From Aurantiacibacter poecillastricola (lineage in GTDB: Bacteria; Pseudomonadota; Alphaproteobacteria; Sphingomonadales; Sphingomonadaceae), in NCBI RefSeq assembly GCF_030730945.1, contig NZ_JAVAMS010000003.1, positions 313,856 to 377,855 on the forward strand: 64,000 bases of DNA. The letters run 5' to 3'. A program made the position numbers and the translations under genes. The notes beneath the pieces were generated by a model. The model saw only the letters and a list, made by a program, of their open reading frames with translations. It was not told the DNA's origin and made no database searches. Below are positions 40,438 to 48,771 of the stretch, piece by piece; positions within the stretch are counted from its first letter, which is position 1, and the number at the start of each line of letters is the position of its first letter.

Positions 40438-41243
40438 GCGTAGTCGCCCCACTCGAAGGAGCCGCGAAAGGCTTCGGTCGCGGGGCCGGTCATGGTGATG
40501 CGGCCATCTTCGCCCCAGGCGATCGCCAGCGGGCCGCCCGGGAGGTGGACGGTGACGTGCCGCTCCACGAGGCCGCGGCGCATGGCGGCGACCGCCGTGG
40601 CGCAGGCCCCGGTGCCGCAGGCGCGGGTGAGGCCGACCCCGCGCTCCCACACGCGCAGGTGCAGAGTGTGGCGGCCGGCCACGCTGGCAACGTTGACGTT
40701 GATGCGCCTCGGAAAGAGCGGGTCGCGCTCGATCTCGGGCCCAAGCGTTTCGAGCGGTACGGCATCCGCGTCGTCCACGAAGAACACGACATGCGGATTG
40801 CCAACATTCACCGCTACCGGCTGTTCGAGCATGTCCCAGCCCACCGGCATAACGAGCGTATCCATAGCATAGGCGAGGGGAATCGCGTCCCACTCGAAGC
40901 GGGGCTCGCCCATGTCGACCGAGACGCCGTTCGCCTCGGGCGTGGTGGCGATGGTGCCGCCTGCGGTCGCGATAGTGGCGGGCTCGCCGAGCAGCAGGCC
41001 GATGGCACGCGCAGCATTTCCGCAGGCCTCCACCTCGCCGCCATCGGCGTTGTAGATGCGCATGCGCACGGTGGCCTCGGGATCGCCTTCCAGCACGATC
41101 AATTGGTCGCAGCCGATGCCGCGCGTGCGATCGGCAAGCGCGCGCACGGATTCCGGTGCAAGGGCGGGCAGGGCCGTCTCCCGCGTGTCCAGCACGATGA
41201 AGTCATTGCCAAGGCCATGCATCTTGGTGAAAGCGATGCGCAT
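40434..41243 (-). CDS. dapF: Diaminopimelate epimerase
   Basis: A 269-residue cofactor-free epimerase that makes meso-diaminopimelate for lysine and peptidoglycan. The catalytic cysteines are in VEACGNAAR and TRACGTGACA. The N terminus MRIAFTKMHGLGNDF fits the family and sets the ATG at 41243; a GTG nine bases upstream is possible. First gene of the chain dapF-mtaB-ftsY-ispZ. Confidence 0.97.
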   Translation of the reverse strand: MRIAFTKMHGLGNDFIVLDTRETALPALAPESVRALADRTRGIGCDQLIVLEGDPEATVRMRIYNADGGEVEACGNAARAIGLLLGEPATIATAGGTIATTPEANGVSVDMGEPRFEWDAIPLAYAMDTLVMPVGWDMLEQPVAVNVGNPHVVFFVDDADAVPLETLGPEIERDPLFPRRINVNVASVAGRHTLHLRVWERGVGLTRACGTGACATAVAAMRRGLVERHVTVHLPGGPLAIAWGEDGRITMTGPATEAFRGSFEWGDYA

Positions 41244-41297
41244 TGCCGCCACGTAGGGGCGAGGGCGGGACGAAGCAATATCTGTAAGAGGGCGGGG

Positions 41298-42962
41298 CTA
41301 GCCCGCCTGGCGTTCGCCCACCATCTTCCCGGCCTCGCCGGAACCGTCCTCGTTCAGCATGCCCAGCTCGCTCAGGCGCTTGCGCGTCGAGGTAGAATCC
41401 TCGGGCCGTCCATAGAAATAGCCTTGGCCCTTGAGGCCGCCTAGGCCCTGCAATTCGTCCAGCACTTTCTCGTTTTCGATCCCTTCGGCCGTCACCGGCA
41501 ACGACAAGCCCTTGCCGAGCGAGATCATGGCTTCCACCAGTGCTTTGCCTTCGCCGCCCGCGGTAAGCTCGGCTACGAAGCTGCGGTCGATCTTCAGGCG
41601 GTCGAAAGGCAGGGAGCGCAACTGGGTAAGGCTGGAATAGCCGGTGCCGAAATCGTCGAGGCTGATGCGAATACCTTGGTTCTTGAGGCTCGAGACGATG
41701 GAGCGCACCGCACCGATATTCTCGTGCAGGCAGCTTTCGGTAATCTCGATCTCCAGCCGTGCCGGGGGAAATCCGCTTTCCACCAGTAGGTGCAACAGCT
41801 TTTGCGCAAACCACGGGTCGCGCAGCTGGATCGGCGAGATGTTCACCGAGAGGGTGAGACTGGTGTCCCAGTCCTTGGCATCCTCCAGCGCCTGCCTGAT
41901 GAGGCTTTCCGAGAGGTCGGAAATGAGGTCGATCTCCTCGGCAATGGGGATGAAGATTTCCGGGCTGACGAGGCCGTATCGCGGGCTCTGCCAGCGGGCG
42001 AGCATCTCGAAGCCGGTGAGCTTGCCTGTCTCAAGGTCGATCTGCTGTTCGTAGAAGGGCACGAACTCGCCAGCCGCAATGCCGCGGCGGATTCCCGCTT
42101 CGAGCTCATTGCGGAAACGCAGTTCGTCCTCCATCTGCGGCTCGAACCAGTAGTGGCGGTTCCGGCCGCGCTTCTTCGCATGGTACATGGCGATATCGGC
42201 GCGGTGGATCAGTTGCTCGGCATCGGCGGGCGCTTCGCTCGAAAGGTCCTCCGCCGAATGAGCGAGGCCGATGGAAACCGTGGCTTCCACGATCATATTG
42301 TTCGCCTCGACCGGGGCGGAAACCTGGCTGATGATGTTGAGCACAAGGTCGTCCACCAATTCACGGGCATGTGGGTCGAACGGAACCGCGCAGGCGAATT
42401 CGTCGCCGCCGATGCGGGCGAGGATCCCGTCGCTCGGCAAGGCCGCGCGCACTCGGGCAGCGACCGTGGCGAGCACTTCGTCGCCCATGCGGTGGCCGTT
42501 GAGATCGTTGATCTGCTTGAAATTGTCGAGATCAATCATCATCACCGCGAGGTGGCGGTTCGAGCAATTGAGGTCTTCGCGCAGCTTTTCCATGGCTGGC
42601 GGGCCGCTGCGACGGTTGAGGCTGCCTGTAAGCGGGTCACGCTCGGCAAGTTCGCGGGCGCGGGCTTCCGCCTCCCGCCGTTCGAGGATCTCTGCGTGCA
42701 GGTCCCGGTAGCGGCGCCATCCGAAGATCAGGAGCGCGATGTTGAGAAGGACGGCATTGGTCAGCAGCAGGTCCGGCGCGGCGCCCCCGGCAAACCAGTT
42801 GCGCATGATCTGCGGCATGATAGTCCCGCCCGTGCCAACGAACAGGATGACCGCCGCGATGGCGATGCCAAGCGCGACCATATCGCGCTCTGCATTGCGG
42901 ATCTTCCGGTCGGCAGCCGTTGCCTGCTTGTCTTTCGGCCTGGTCAAACGCCATGTCCCCAA
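41298..42962 (-). CDS. GGDEF/EAL-type cyclic-di-GMP signalling protein with EML motif
   Basis: A 554-residue protein. Two membrane helices lie near the N terminus (~28-45 and ~66-81), then a GGDEF domain with DPLTGSLNRR and an intact GGDEF at 185-189, then an EAL domain. In the latter the signature is FEML (319-321) rather than EAL, but other catalytic motifs are kept: ITES, LDDFGTGYSSL, LKIDRSFV, AEGIE and GQGYFYGRP. No RxxD inhibitory site is evident at its usual position. It could make and degrade c-di-GMP; net activity cannot be told. The TTG start at 42962 has no clear ribosome site and is uncertain. Confidence 0.9.
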   Translation of the reverse strand: MGTWRLTRPKDKQATAADRKIRNAERDMVALGIAIAAVILFVGTGGTIMPQIMRNWFAGGAAPDLLLTNAVLLNIALLIFGWRRYRDLHAEILERREAEARARELAERDPLTGSLNRRSGPPAMEKLREDLNCSNRHLAVMMIDLDNFKQINDLNGHRMGDEVLATVAARVRAALPSDGILARIGGDEFACAVPFDPHARELVDDLVLNIISQVSAPVEANNMIVEATVSIGLAHSAEDLSSEAPADAEQLIHRADIAMYHAKKRGRNRHYWFEPQMEDELRFRNELEAGIRRGIAAGEFVPFYEQQIDLETGKLTGFEMLARWQSPRYGLVSPEIFIPIAEEIDLISDLSESLIRQALEDAKDWDTSLTLSVNISPIQLRDPWFAQKLLHLLVESGFPPARLEIEITESCLHENIGAVRSIVSSLKNQGIRISLDDFGTGYSSLTQLRSLPFDRLKIDRSFVAELTAGGEGKALVEAMISLGKGLSLPVTAEGIENEKVLDELQGLGGLKGQGYFYGRPEDSTSTRKRLSELGMLNEDGSGEAGKMVGERQAG

Positions 42963-43055
42963 TTCATCGTGGATTCGTATCGGGCAACATGATCAACATC
43001 AGGTTAATGCCTCTGGCGAAATCCCGTCGGTCACAGTGGCAAAAAGGAGAACACA

Positions 43056-43466
43056 TTGCCCAACTACTGGCTCATGAAATCCGAACCCTTCAAATATTCC
43101 TGGGACCAGCTGGTCGAGGATGGTGAAACGATCTGGGATGGCGTGCGCAATCACCGCGCGGCCAACAACCTGAAGGCCATGAAGGTGGGCGACCAGTGCT
43201 TCTACTACCATTCGAACAAGGGTCTGGAGATCGTCGGCATTGCCGAGGTCAGCGAAGCCGGGCTTGTCGATCCGACCGATCCCGAAGGAAAATGGCCCAC
43301 AGTGAAGATTAAACCCGTCAGGCCGCTGGAGAACTTCGTAACGCTGAAAGCTATCAAGGCAGAGCCAACGCTTGAGGGTATAGAACTCATTCGACTGTCG
43401 CGCCTGTCCGTTGCGGAAATACGCCCGGAGGAGTGGAAGATTATCCTCGAAATGTCAGAGCGATAA
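43056..43466 (+). CDS. EVE domain-containing protein
   Basis: A 136-residue single-domain EVE protein (PUA-like fold). It begins NYWLMKSEPFKYSWDQL, followed by WDGVRNHRAANNLKAMKVGDQCFYYHS, the classic family blocks. EVE domains bind modified bases in nucleic acids; the target of this stand-alone form is not known. The start is a TTG at 43056 with a strong AAGGAG upstream. Confidence 0.93.
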   Translation: MPNYWLMKSEPFKYSWDQLVEDGETIWDGVRNHRAANNLKAMKVGDQCFYYHSNKGLEIVGIAEVSEAGLVDPTDPEGKWPTVKIKPVRPLENFVTLKAIKAEPTLEGIELIRLSRLSVAEIRPEEWKIILEMSER

Positions 43467-43551
43467 TTCGGAACGATCGTGGTGTCCTGCCCGTTGATCA
43501 ATCAAAGGGCGCGCGATGGTCGTGCAGGCCCGTCAGATACGGAGAAGCATC

Positions 43552-43722
43552 ATGGGTGAACTTACCGAAAAAGCAAAAGGCAACGTCAATGAAGCCGTCG
43601 GGAACATCAAGCAGGAATCGGGCAACCCCGAAACTCGCGCCGAAGGTCGGCAGCAGGAAAAGAAGGGCGAAGCCCAGCAGTTCAAGGGCGAGGTCGAGGG
43701 TAAGCTCGGCAACGACGTTTGA
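43552..43722 (+). CDS. CsbD family stress-associated protein
   Basis: A 56-residue hydrophilic protein, MGELTEKAKGNVNEAVGNIKQ..., with the repeated KGxxxExxG pattern of the CsbD family, small proteins usually induced by general stress. An AGGAGG-like sequence (CGGAGAAG) is upstream and a strong terminator follows. Confidence 0.88.
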   Translation: MGELTEKAKGNVNEAVGNIKQESGNPETRAEGRQQEKKGEAQQFKGEVEGKLGNDV

Positions 43723-43761
43723 CCTTTTCCTGACAGAACATGCGGTCGGCTGACGACTGCG

Positions 43762-43794
43762 AAAAGGGCCGCCGCTTGGTGGCCCTTTTTCTTT
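43762..43794 (+). terminator. Rho-independent terminator after the CsbD gene
   Basis: A 12-bp stem AAAAGGGCCGCC/GGTGGCCCTTTT (one wobble), a GCTT loop and a T-rich tail. It separates two converging genes. Confidence 0.9.
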
Positions 43795-43797
43795 GTC

Positions 43798-45465
43798 CTA
43801 GCCGTTCCGCAGCATGCTGACCGTCGCGCCCCCGGCGCTCAATTGTTCGATATCGGTGATGCAATGGAGGAGGCGGATACCCTTGCGCTCCATCGCTTTC
43901 TTCAGGACCGCGTCGAACTCGGCATTGGTCGTCACCCGCTCGCCCCATCCACCATAGCTCTCGGCCATTTTTGCGAAGTCTGGATTGGCGAGATGCGTTG
44001 AGGCTTCGCGGCCGGGATATTCCCGTTCCTGGTGCATGCGGATGGTGCCGTAGGTGGAATTGTCAAATACGATTACCAGCAGGTCGAGCCCGTATTGCGC
44101 AGCAGTCGCCAGCTCCTGACCGTTCATCAGGAAATCGCCGTCGCCCGCCGCTGCCACGACGCAGCGGTCGGGGAAGCGCATGGCCGCAGCCACGGCGGCT
44201 GGAACGCCATAGCCCATGGCGCCTGCGGTAGGTGCGAGCTGCGAGGGATATCCGGCATAGCGCCAGTAGCGATGCCACCACCCGGCGAAATTGCCCGCGC
44301 CGTTGCAGATGATCGCGTCCACGGGGATGAGCCTACGACACGTTGCCATCGCAACCGCGAGATCGAGGTCAAACAGCGCGTCCTCACGCGGCGTGTTCCA
44401 GTCCTGCCACTCGGCATGGGCCTCTGCCCCGCAATCGAAGTCGATCACGTCGCCATCGTCCCACAGGGCGGCACTCTCGGCGAATTCCGCCATGTCGGCG
44501 CAGACGGGCAGGTCGGTGCGGTAGACGCGGCCGAGCTCGGCAGGGTCGGGGTGGACGTGGATCAGTTGCTGGTCCGGGTGGTCGGGCGTGATAAGCGAAT
44601 AGCCGTCCGTGGTCGCCTCTCCCAGCCGCGCGCCGACTACCAGCAAGAGGTCAGCCGCGCGCACTCTTTCGGACAGCTTGGGATTGGGCCCGTAGCCGAG
44701 ATTGCCCGCATAGACCCTCGACTCCGCAGAGACCGCGTCCTGCCTGCGGAAAGCCGTGGCGACGGGCAGGCCTATTCGTTCGGCAAATTGCGTGAAGTAG
44801 TGCCGCGCCCGGCCATTCCATCCCGCACCACCGACAATGGCGAGCGGCGCGGCAGCATCGCCGATCATTTGCATGGCCGTTGCCATCACATCGGGGCAGG
44901 GTGCCTGCGCGGGCCGAGTGACGGCGGGACGCACGGGCGTGTCGAGCACATCCTCGTGCAGCATGTCCTCGGGCAGGGCGAGCACCACGGGGCCCGGGCG
45001 CCCCGAGATCGCCGTCGACCAAGCGCGGGCGATATATTCCGGAATGCGGCGTGCGTCGTCGATCCGGGCGGACCACTTGGCGATGGGGGCGAAGAAGGCG
45101 GGAAAGTCGATCTCCTGGAAGCCTTCCCGGTCGCGCATGGAGCGGTCGACATCGCCGATGAAGAGGATCATCGGCTGGCTGTCCTGCATCGCCACGTGCA
45201 CTCCGATGCTGGCATTGGTCGCGCCCGGTCCGCGTGTGACGAAGGCGATACCGGGATTACCATTGCTCGCGGCGTTCAGAGCCCCGTCCGCGCAGGCCAT
45301 GAAGCCGACGCCGCCTTCCTGCCGGCACGTGACGGTCTGGATCGCGTTGCAATCGGAAAGGGCGTCGAGCACGGGGAGGAAGCTCTCGCCTGGGACGGTG
45401 AAGACGCGATCGGCGCCTTGTTCGACAAGGCAATCGATGAGCAGGCGGGCAGCAGTTGTTGTCAT
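43798..45465 (-). CDS. Thiamine diphosphate-dependent enzyme, acetolactate synthase-like
   Basis: A 555-residue ThDP enzyme with the three-domain layout of the pyruvate oxidase/acetolactate synthase family. The N-terminal Pyr domain has VFTVPGESFLPVLDAL and the catalytic glutamate E50 in TCRQEGG; a central domain follows; the C-terminal PP domain has AAGDGDFLMNGQELATA and VFDNSTYG for cofactor and metal binding. No ilvH-type small subunit gene is adjacent, and neighbours do not suggest a pathway, so the substrate is unknown. Confidence 0.88.
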   Translation of the reverse strand: MTTTAARLLIDCLVEQGADRVFTVPGESFLPVLDALSDCNAIQTVTCRQEGGVGFMACADGALNAASNGNPGIAFVTRGPGATNASIGVHVAMQDSQPMILFIGDVDRSMRDREGFQEIDFPAFFAPIAKWSARIDDARRIPEYIARAWSTAISGRPGPVVLALPEDMLHEDVLDTPVRPAVTRPAQAPCPDVMATAMQMIGDAAAPLAIVGGAGWNGRARHYFTQFAERIGLPVATAFRRQDAVSAESRVYAGNLGYGPNPKLSERVRAADLLLVVGARLGEATTDGYSLITPDHPDQQLIHVHPDPAELGRVYRTDLPVCADMAEFAESAALWDDGDVIDFDCGAEAHAEWQDWNTPREDALFDLDLAVAMATCRRLIPVDAIICNGAGNFAGWWHRYWRYAGYPSQLAPTAGAMGYGVPAAVAAAMRFPDRCVVAAAGDGDFLMNGQELATAAQYGLDLLVIVFDNSTYGTIRMHQEREYPGREASTHLANPDFAKMAESYGGWGERVTTNAEFDAVLKKAMERKGIRLLHCITDIEQLSAGGATVSMLRNG

Positions 45466-45565
45466 GCCAGCGGATTAGCCATGCTGGCGAGTCCCGGCAA
45501 CGCTCTCACGAAACTTATCATTCGTCCCGATGGTGGACAGAAATTCGGGGGAGGGAGCCAAATGG

Positions 45566-45580
45566 TTACCAAAACGTTAA
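45566..45580 (+). promoter_or_regulatory. Near-consensus CtrA-like box
   Basis: TTAC-N7-TTAA, one base from the TTAA-N7-TTAA motif bound by CtrA in alphaproteobacteria. It lies in the gap before the 36-residue open reading frame at 45689. Confidence 0.3.
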
Positions 45581-45688
45581 ACCCGCATCATGAGACGCGC
45601 ACTTGTCCTAACGACCGAGTCGTCCCGCCACCCCTTCCGGGCTTCCCTGCCACCCCACGTGCTGCGGCGCGCCAACGAGGTCGAGCCT

Positions 45689-45799
45689 ATGGCTCCCTGG
45701 CGCAAGCGTCTGTCGCTGGGTCTCTCGCGGCAGGATCTCGAGACGATGGCAGCAACCTACGCCGCCGGTTTCCTGGCGACGCTTTCCTTCTTCGCCTGA
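45689..45799 (+). CDS. Possible 36-residue small protein
   Basis: MAPWRKRLSLGLSRQDLETM followed by a short hydrophobic end (AATYAAGFLATLSFFA). The open frame extends upstream to 45590, but the ATG at 45689 gives a compact basic-then-hydrophobic protein. It fills the gap between the divergent ThDP gene and the convergent transporter gene. There is no family match and no clear ribosome site, so it is only a candidate. Confidence 0.35.
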   Translation: MAPWRKRLSLGLSRQDLETMAATYAAGFLATLSFFA

Positions 45800-45800
45800 G

Positions 45801-47141
45801 CTATTCTGCCGCGGCGGGCTGAGCGTCGAGTTCGGCGGCCGCCAGCTTCTCGGCATGGAAGAGTTTCGCGCCTAGCCATGCCGACATCAGGCACATCACC
45901 GCGCTCAGCAGCAATTGCTCGGCGAGCGGGATGCCCACCGCGCTCAGCGCCCCGGCTAGCACGGATCCGATCACCATCGCGCCTGAATTGACGATATTGT
46001 TCGCCGCTACCGCGCGGCTGGCAGCAGAGGGATGCACCTTGGTGGTAAGGAATGCGTAGAGCGGCACCACGAACATGCCGCCGAAAATGGCTATCAGCAG
46101 CAGCGTCACCACCACCAGCCACGCCATCGGCTGGGCGATGAACTCGCCAATGCTCATCAGCTCGTCCGTCCGCAGGTCGGCCTGGTAGCCGCGGCACACG
46201 AAGTAGAGAGCGGCCACCATCACTCCCATCGCGATCACCGAGGCGGGCGAGAACTTGGCCGAGACCTGATTCTTCAGCAGCATGTTGATCGCCACCGAGC
46301 CGATGGCCACGCCGATGGAGAACACCACCAGCATCAGGCTGGCGACTTCCTTGCTGGCCAGCAGCACGTTCTTGGCGAGCGGCGGAAACTGGATGAACAG
46401 CACCGCGCCGATGGTCCAGAAGAAGCTGATGGCGAGGATGGCGTAGAACACCTCGCGGTTGGCCATGGTGTCGCGGATCAGGCGAATGGAGCCGGAGATG
46501 GGGTTGTAGTCGATCCGCTCCACCTCGCCCATCGGCGGGGCGGTGGGGATCTTCTGGCTGGTGGCGAAGCCGACGCAGGCCAGCACGATCACCAGCACCG
46601 CGGCCGCCTGAACCGATACGAAGCCGGCGAGGATGGTGCCGCCCATGATGGCAACATAGGTGCCCGCCTCCACGAGGCCCGTGCCCGACAGCACTTCGTC
46701 CTTCTTCAAGTGCTGGGGCAGGATCGAATACTTGATCGGTCCAATGAAGGTGGAGTGGGTGCCCATCGCGAACAGCGCCAGCATCAGCAGCGGCAGTGCC
46801 AGCGTCGTCACCATCACGCCGTTCAGCGCCAGCATCAGACCGCAAGCACCCACGGCCATGATACCGATCTCCGCCGCCTTCACGGTGCGGATGATGCGCG
46901 CCTTGTCGCGCATGTCGGCAAGTTGGCCCGCCAGTGCGGAAAGCAGGAAGAAGGGCAGGATGAAGACCGCGCTGGCGATCGCGCTGAAATTGGTCTCGTC
47001 CTCGGCCGAGTTGTAGATGCTGTAGACGACAAACAGCACCATCGCATTCTTGTAGAGGTTGTCGTTGAAGGCATTGAGGAGCTGCGTGCAGAACAGCGGC
47101 AGGAAGCGGCGCTGCTTGAGAAGGTGGGTAGAGGTGAACAT
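45801..47141 (-). CDS. MFS transporter, lysophospholipid transporter (LplT)-like
   Basis: A 446-residue protein with about 12 membrane helices. The N-terminal QRRFLPLFCTQLLNAFNDNLYKNAMVLF motif is shared with LplT and with the MFS part of Aas-type fusions. The acyltransferase/ligase partner Aas is not fused here nor next door. It probably flips lysophospholipids or a related lipid across the inner membrane. The ATG at 47141 with AAAGG upstream is preferred to a TTG three bases before. Confidence 0.85.
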   Translation of the reverse strand: MFTSTHLLKQRRFLPLFCTQLLNAFNDNLYKNAMVLFVVYSIYNSAEDETNFSAIASAVFILPFFLLSALAGQLADMRDKARIIRTVKAAEIGIMAVGACGLMLALNGVMVTTLALPLLMLALFAMGTHSTFIGPIKYSILPQHLKKDEVLSGTGLVEAGTYVAIMGGTILAGFVSVQAAAVLVIVLACVGFATSQKIPTAPPMGEVERIDYNPISGSIRLIRDTMANREVFYAILAISFFWTIGAVLFIQFPPLAKNVLLASKEVASLMLVVFSIGVAIGSVAINMLLKNQVSAKFSPASVIAMGVMVAALYFVCRGYQADLRTDELMSIGEFIAQPMAWLVVVTLLLIAIFGGMFVVPLYAFLTTKVHPSAASRAVAANNIVNSGAMVIGSVLAGALSAVGIPLAEQLLLSAVMCLMSAWLGAKLFHAEKLAAAELDAQPAAAE

Positions 47142-47302
47142 CAAAGCCTTTGTAAAGTCGCCTTGCGGGATCGGCCCTGTCGCCGGGCCGCAGCCTCTCT
47201 CGGGACAGGATTTGACCGTTTAGGGACAATCTCCCGCGCTCGCCAAGCTTTTTCCAGGCGAGCTTTTTCCGGCGCGCGAAAGCGGCTAGGGCGAAAGCTA
47301 CC

Positions 47303-47896
47303 ATGTGGACCTTGCCCAATATCCTCACCCTCAGCCGTATCCTGACGCTGCCCCTGCTCGGCTTCCTGCTGTGGTGGCCGGGCTGGGCGCTGGGCTACCT
47401 CGCGGCCTTCGCGCTCTACTGCCTGATGGGCATCACCGACTATTTCGACGGATTGCTGGCCCGCTCGAGCGGGGCGGTGAGCAAGCTGGGCATCTTCCTT
47501 GACCCCATTGCCGACAAGATCATGGTGGCAACCGTGATCCTGGTACTGGCAGCGCAGGGCATTCTGCGCGGGCCCTATGTGGGCGATGCGCATGTGATCG
47601 CCGGGCTCATCATCCTGATTCGCGAGATCGCCGTCTCGGGCCTGCGGGAGTTCCTGGGCGACCTTCAGGTGAGCATGCCCGTTTCCAAGCTCGCCAAGTG
47701 GAAGACGACCTTTCAGCTCGTCGCGCTGGGCTCGCTCATCCTCGGGCAGGGCCTGCCCGGCTGGACCTTCATGGCCGGCGGCATCGAGCACAACGTGCCG
47801 CACCTTGTCGGCCTCATCACCCTGTGGGGCGCGGCGATCCTGACGCTGATCACCGGCTGGGACTATTTGCGGGTTGGCATCAAGTACATGGATTGA
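47303..47896 (+). CDS. pgsA: CDP-diacylglycerol--glycerol-3-phosphate 3-phosphatidyltransferase
   Basis: A 197-residue membrane enzyme. The CDP-alcohol phosphotransferase signature is TDYFDGLLAR...GIFLDPIADK. The N terminus LPNILTLSRI and IREIAVSGLREFLG match PgsA. It makes phosphatidylglycerophosphate. It is divergent from the LplT-like transporter gene with 161 bases between. Confidence 0.95.
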   Translation: MWTLPNILTLSRILTLPLLGFLLWWPGWALGYLAAFALYCLMGITDYFDGLLARSSGAVSKLGIFLDPIADKIMVATVILVLAAQGILRGPYVGDAHVIAGLIILIREIAVSGLREFLGDLQVSMPVSKLAKWKTTFQLVALGSLILGQGLPGWTFMAGGIEHNVPHLVGLITLWGAAILTLITGWDYLRVGIKYMD

Positions 47897-48150
47897 CTTC
47901 GGGATTGATCGTGGAACGCCGACAGGGGTGTTTTGCGCAACTCGGTTTCGGCGAAAAATATCTTTATTACAACAGTTTGCTCGAGTTCGCGATGCTGGAT
48001 GTGTGACCTTTCGCTTCTGCTTGCGCGCTGCGGGAGACGGGGGCGTAGTAGGAACGGTGAGTGGGCTGGCGAACATGCGGCTCCGATAGGAGGGTTGGCG
48101 CGAGTAGGAAATCGTGGTGTCGGCTATTGGGGTGGGAAGCTGCCGTCTGT
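47897..48150. other. Intergenic stretch with no recognised feature
   Basis: Between the end of pgsA and the palindromic repeat I see no convincing gene, RNA or operator. Short open frames here lack ribosome sites and family resemblance. Confidence 0.5.
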
Positions 48151-48301
48151 CTTCATCCTCCCTGTCGCAACGCGATGGGGAGGTGGCGCGCCGCCGCAGG
48201 CGGTGTGACGGAGGGGCAACTAGCGCTACCGCCCCTCCACCACTCGCTGCGCGAGCGGTCCCCCTCCCCATGAGGCTGCGCCTCACAGGGAGGATTTGAA
48301 G
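48151..48301. repeat. Palindromic non-coding repeat element (~150 bp)
   Basis: The ends are inverted copies: CTTCATCCTCCCTGT at 48151-48165 and ACAGGGAGGAT...GAAG at 48285-48301. Inside, GGGGAGG and CCTCCCC, GCCGCC/GGCGG and GAGGGGC/GCCCCTC (48211-48217, 48231-48237) form further nested hairpins. Such GC-rich palindromic intergenic repeats occur in many copies in alphaproteobacterial genomes. Its copy number here cannot be judged from one window. Confidence 0.75.
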
Positions 48302-48389
48302 TTCGCTACCGGGTCGATAACTGACAGGCGGCTTTCGGTTCGAGGCGCGGCAAAGCTGCAAATCCGGTGTTGGGTGGAAAGCCCGCACT

Positions 48390-48435
48390 ATCGAATGTCT
48401 GATTATGGGTGGAAAGCGGACATGCGACATTCGAT
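48390..48435. repeat. Inverted repeat before a small open reading frame
   Basis: ATCGAATGTC at 48390-48399 and GACATTCGAT at 48426-48435 are perfect inverted copies 26 bases apart. The element GGGTGGAAAGC also occurs twice (from 48372 and 48407). It may be a dispersed repeat or an operator. Confidence 0.55.
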
Positions 48436-48456
48436 CTTTCTGCTACAGACCACGGC

Positions 48457-48723
48457 ATGACGAAGAAATCGATACAGACCATCCGCTCAGACCTTCATCG
48501 GGTTGAACAAGCCAATGATCTGAGAGGTGCAGAAGCATTCGCGAAGTTCTACATGGATGGACCAGAAACCGTCCTTCAGCTGAATGAGGTCGCTGCAATC
48601 CAGTTTTGCCGTCATGTTTTAGATTGCATCTCGAAAGAATTTTCGGGTTCTCACCAACATCTGGACGAGACAAACTTTGTTGACGAGGGCAATGTCCGTT
48701 TGCGGATCGAGCGAACTGATTGA
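48457..48723 (+). CDS. Hypothetical protein, 88 residues
   Basis: Begins MTKKSIQTIRSDLHRVEQ at the ATG 48457 (the frame is open from 48409). It is mostly helical and polar, with AEAFAKFYMDGPETVLQLNEVAAIQFCRHV and a charged end. Base composition is clearly lower in GC than the surroundings, and it sits just after the palindromic repeat, so it may be an acquired gene or a remnant. No family recognised. Confidence 0.5.
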   Translation: MTKKSIQTIRSDLHRVEQANDLRGAEAFAKFYMDGPETVLQLNEVAAIQFCRHVLDCISKEFSGSHQHLDETNFVDEGNVRLRIERTD

Positions 48724-48771
48724 TGTTGTAGGTCCGCAATCGGATCGCGAGCAGCCACCGCCACTAACCCA

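Noticed and set aside
48151..48301. The palindromic repeat as a CRISPR or as a transcription terminator
   Set aside because: There are no evenly spaced direct repeats with spacers, and the hairpins have no T-run; it fits a dispersed palindromic repeat better.
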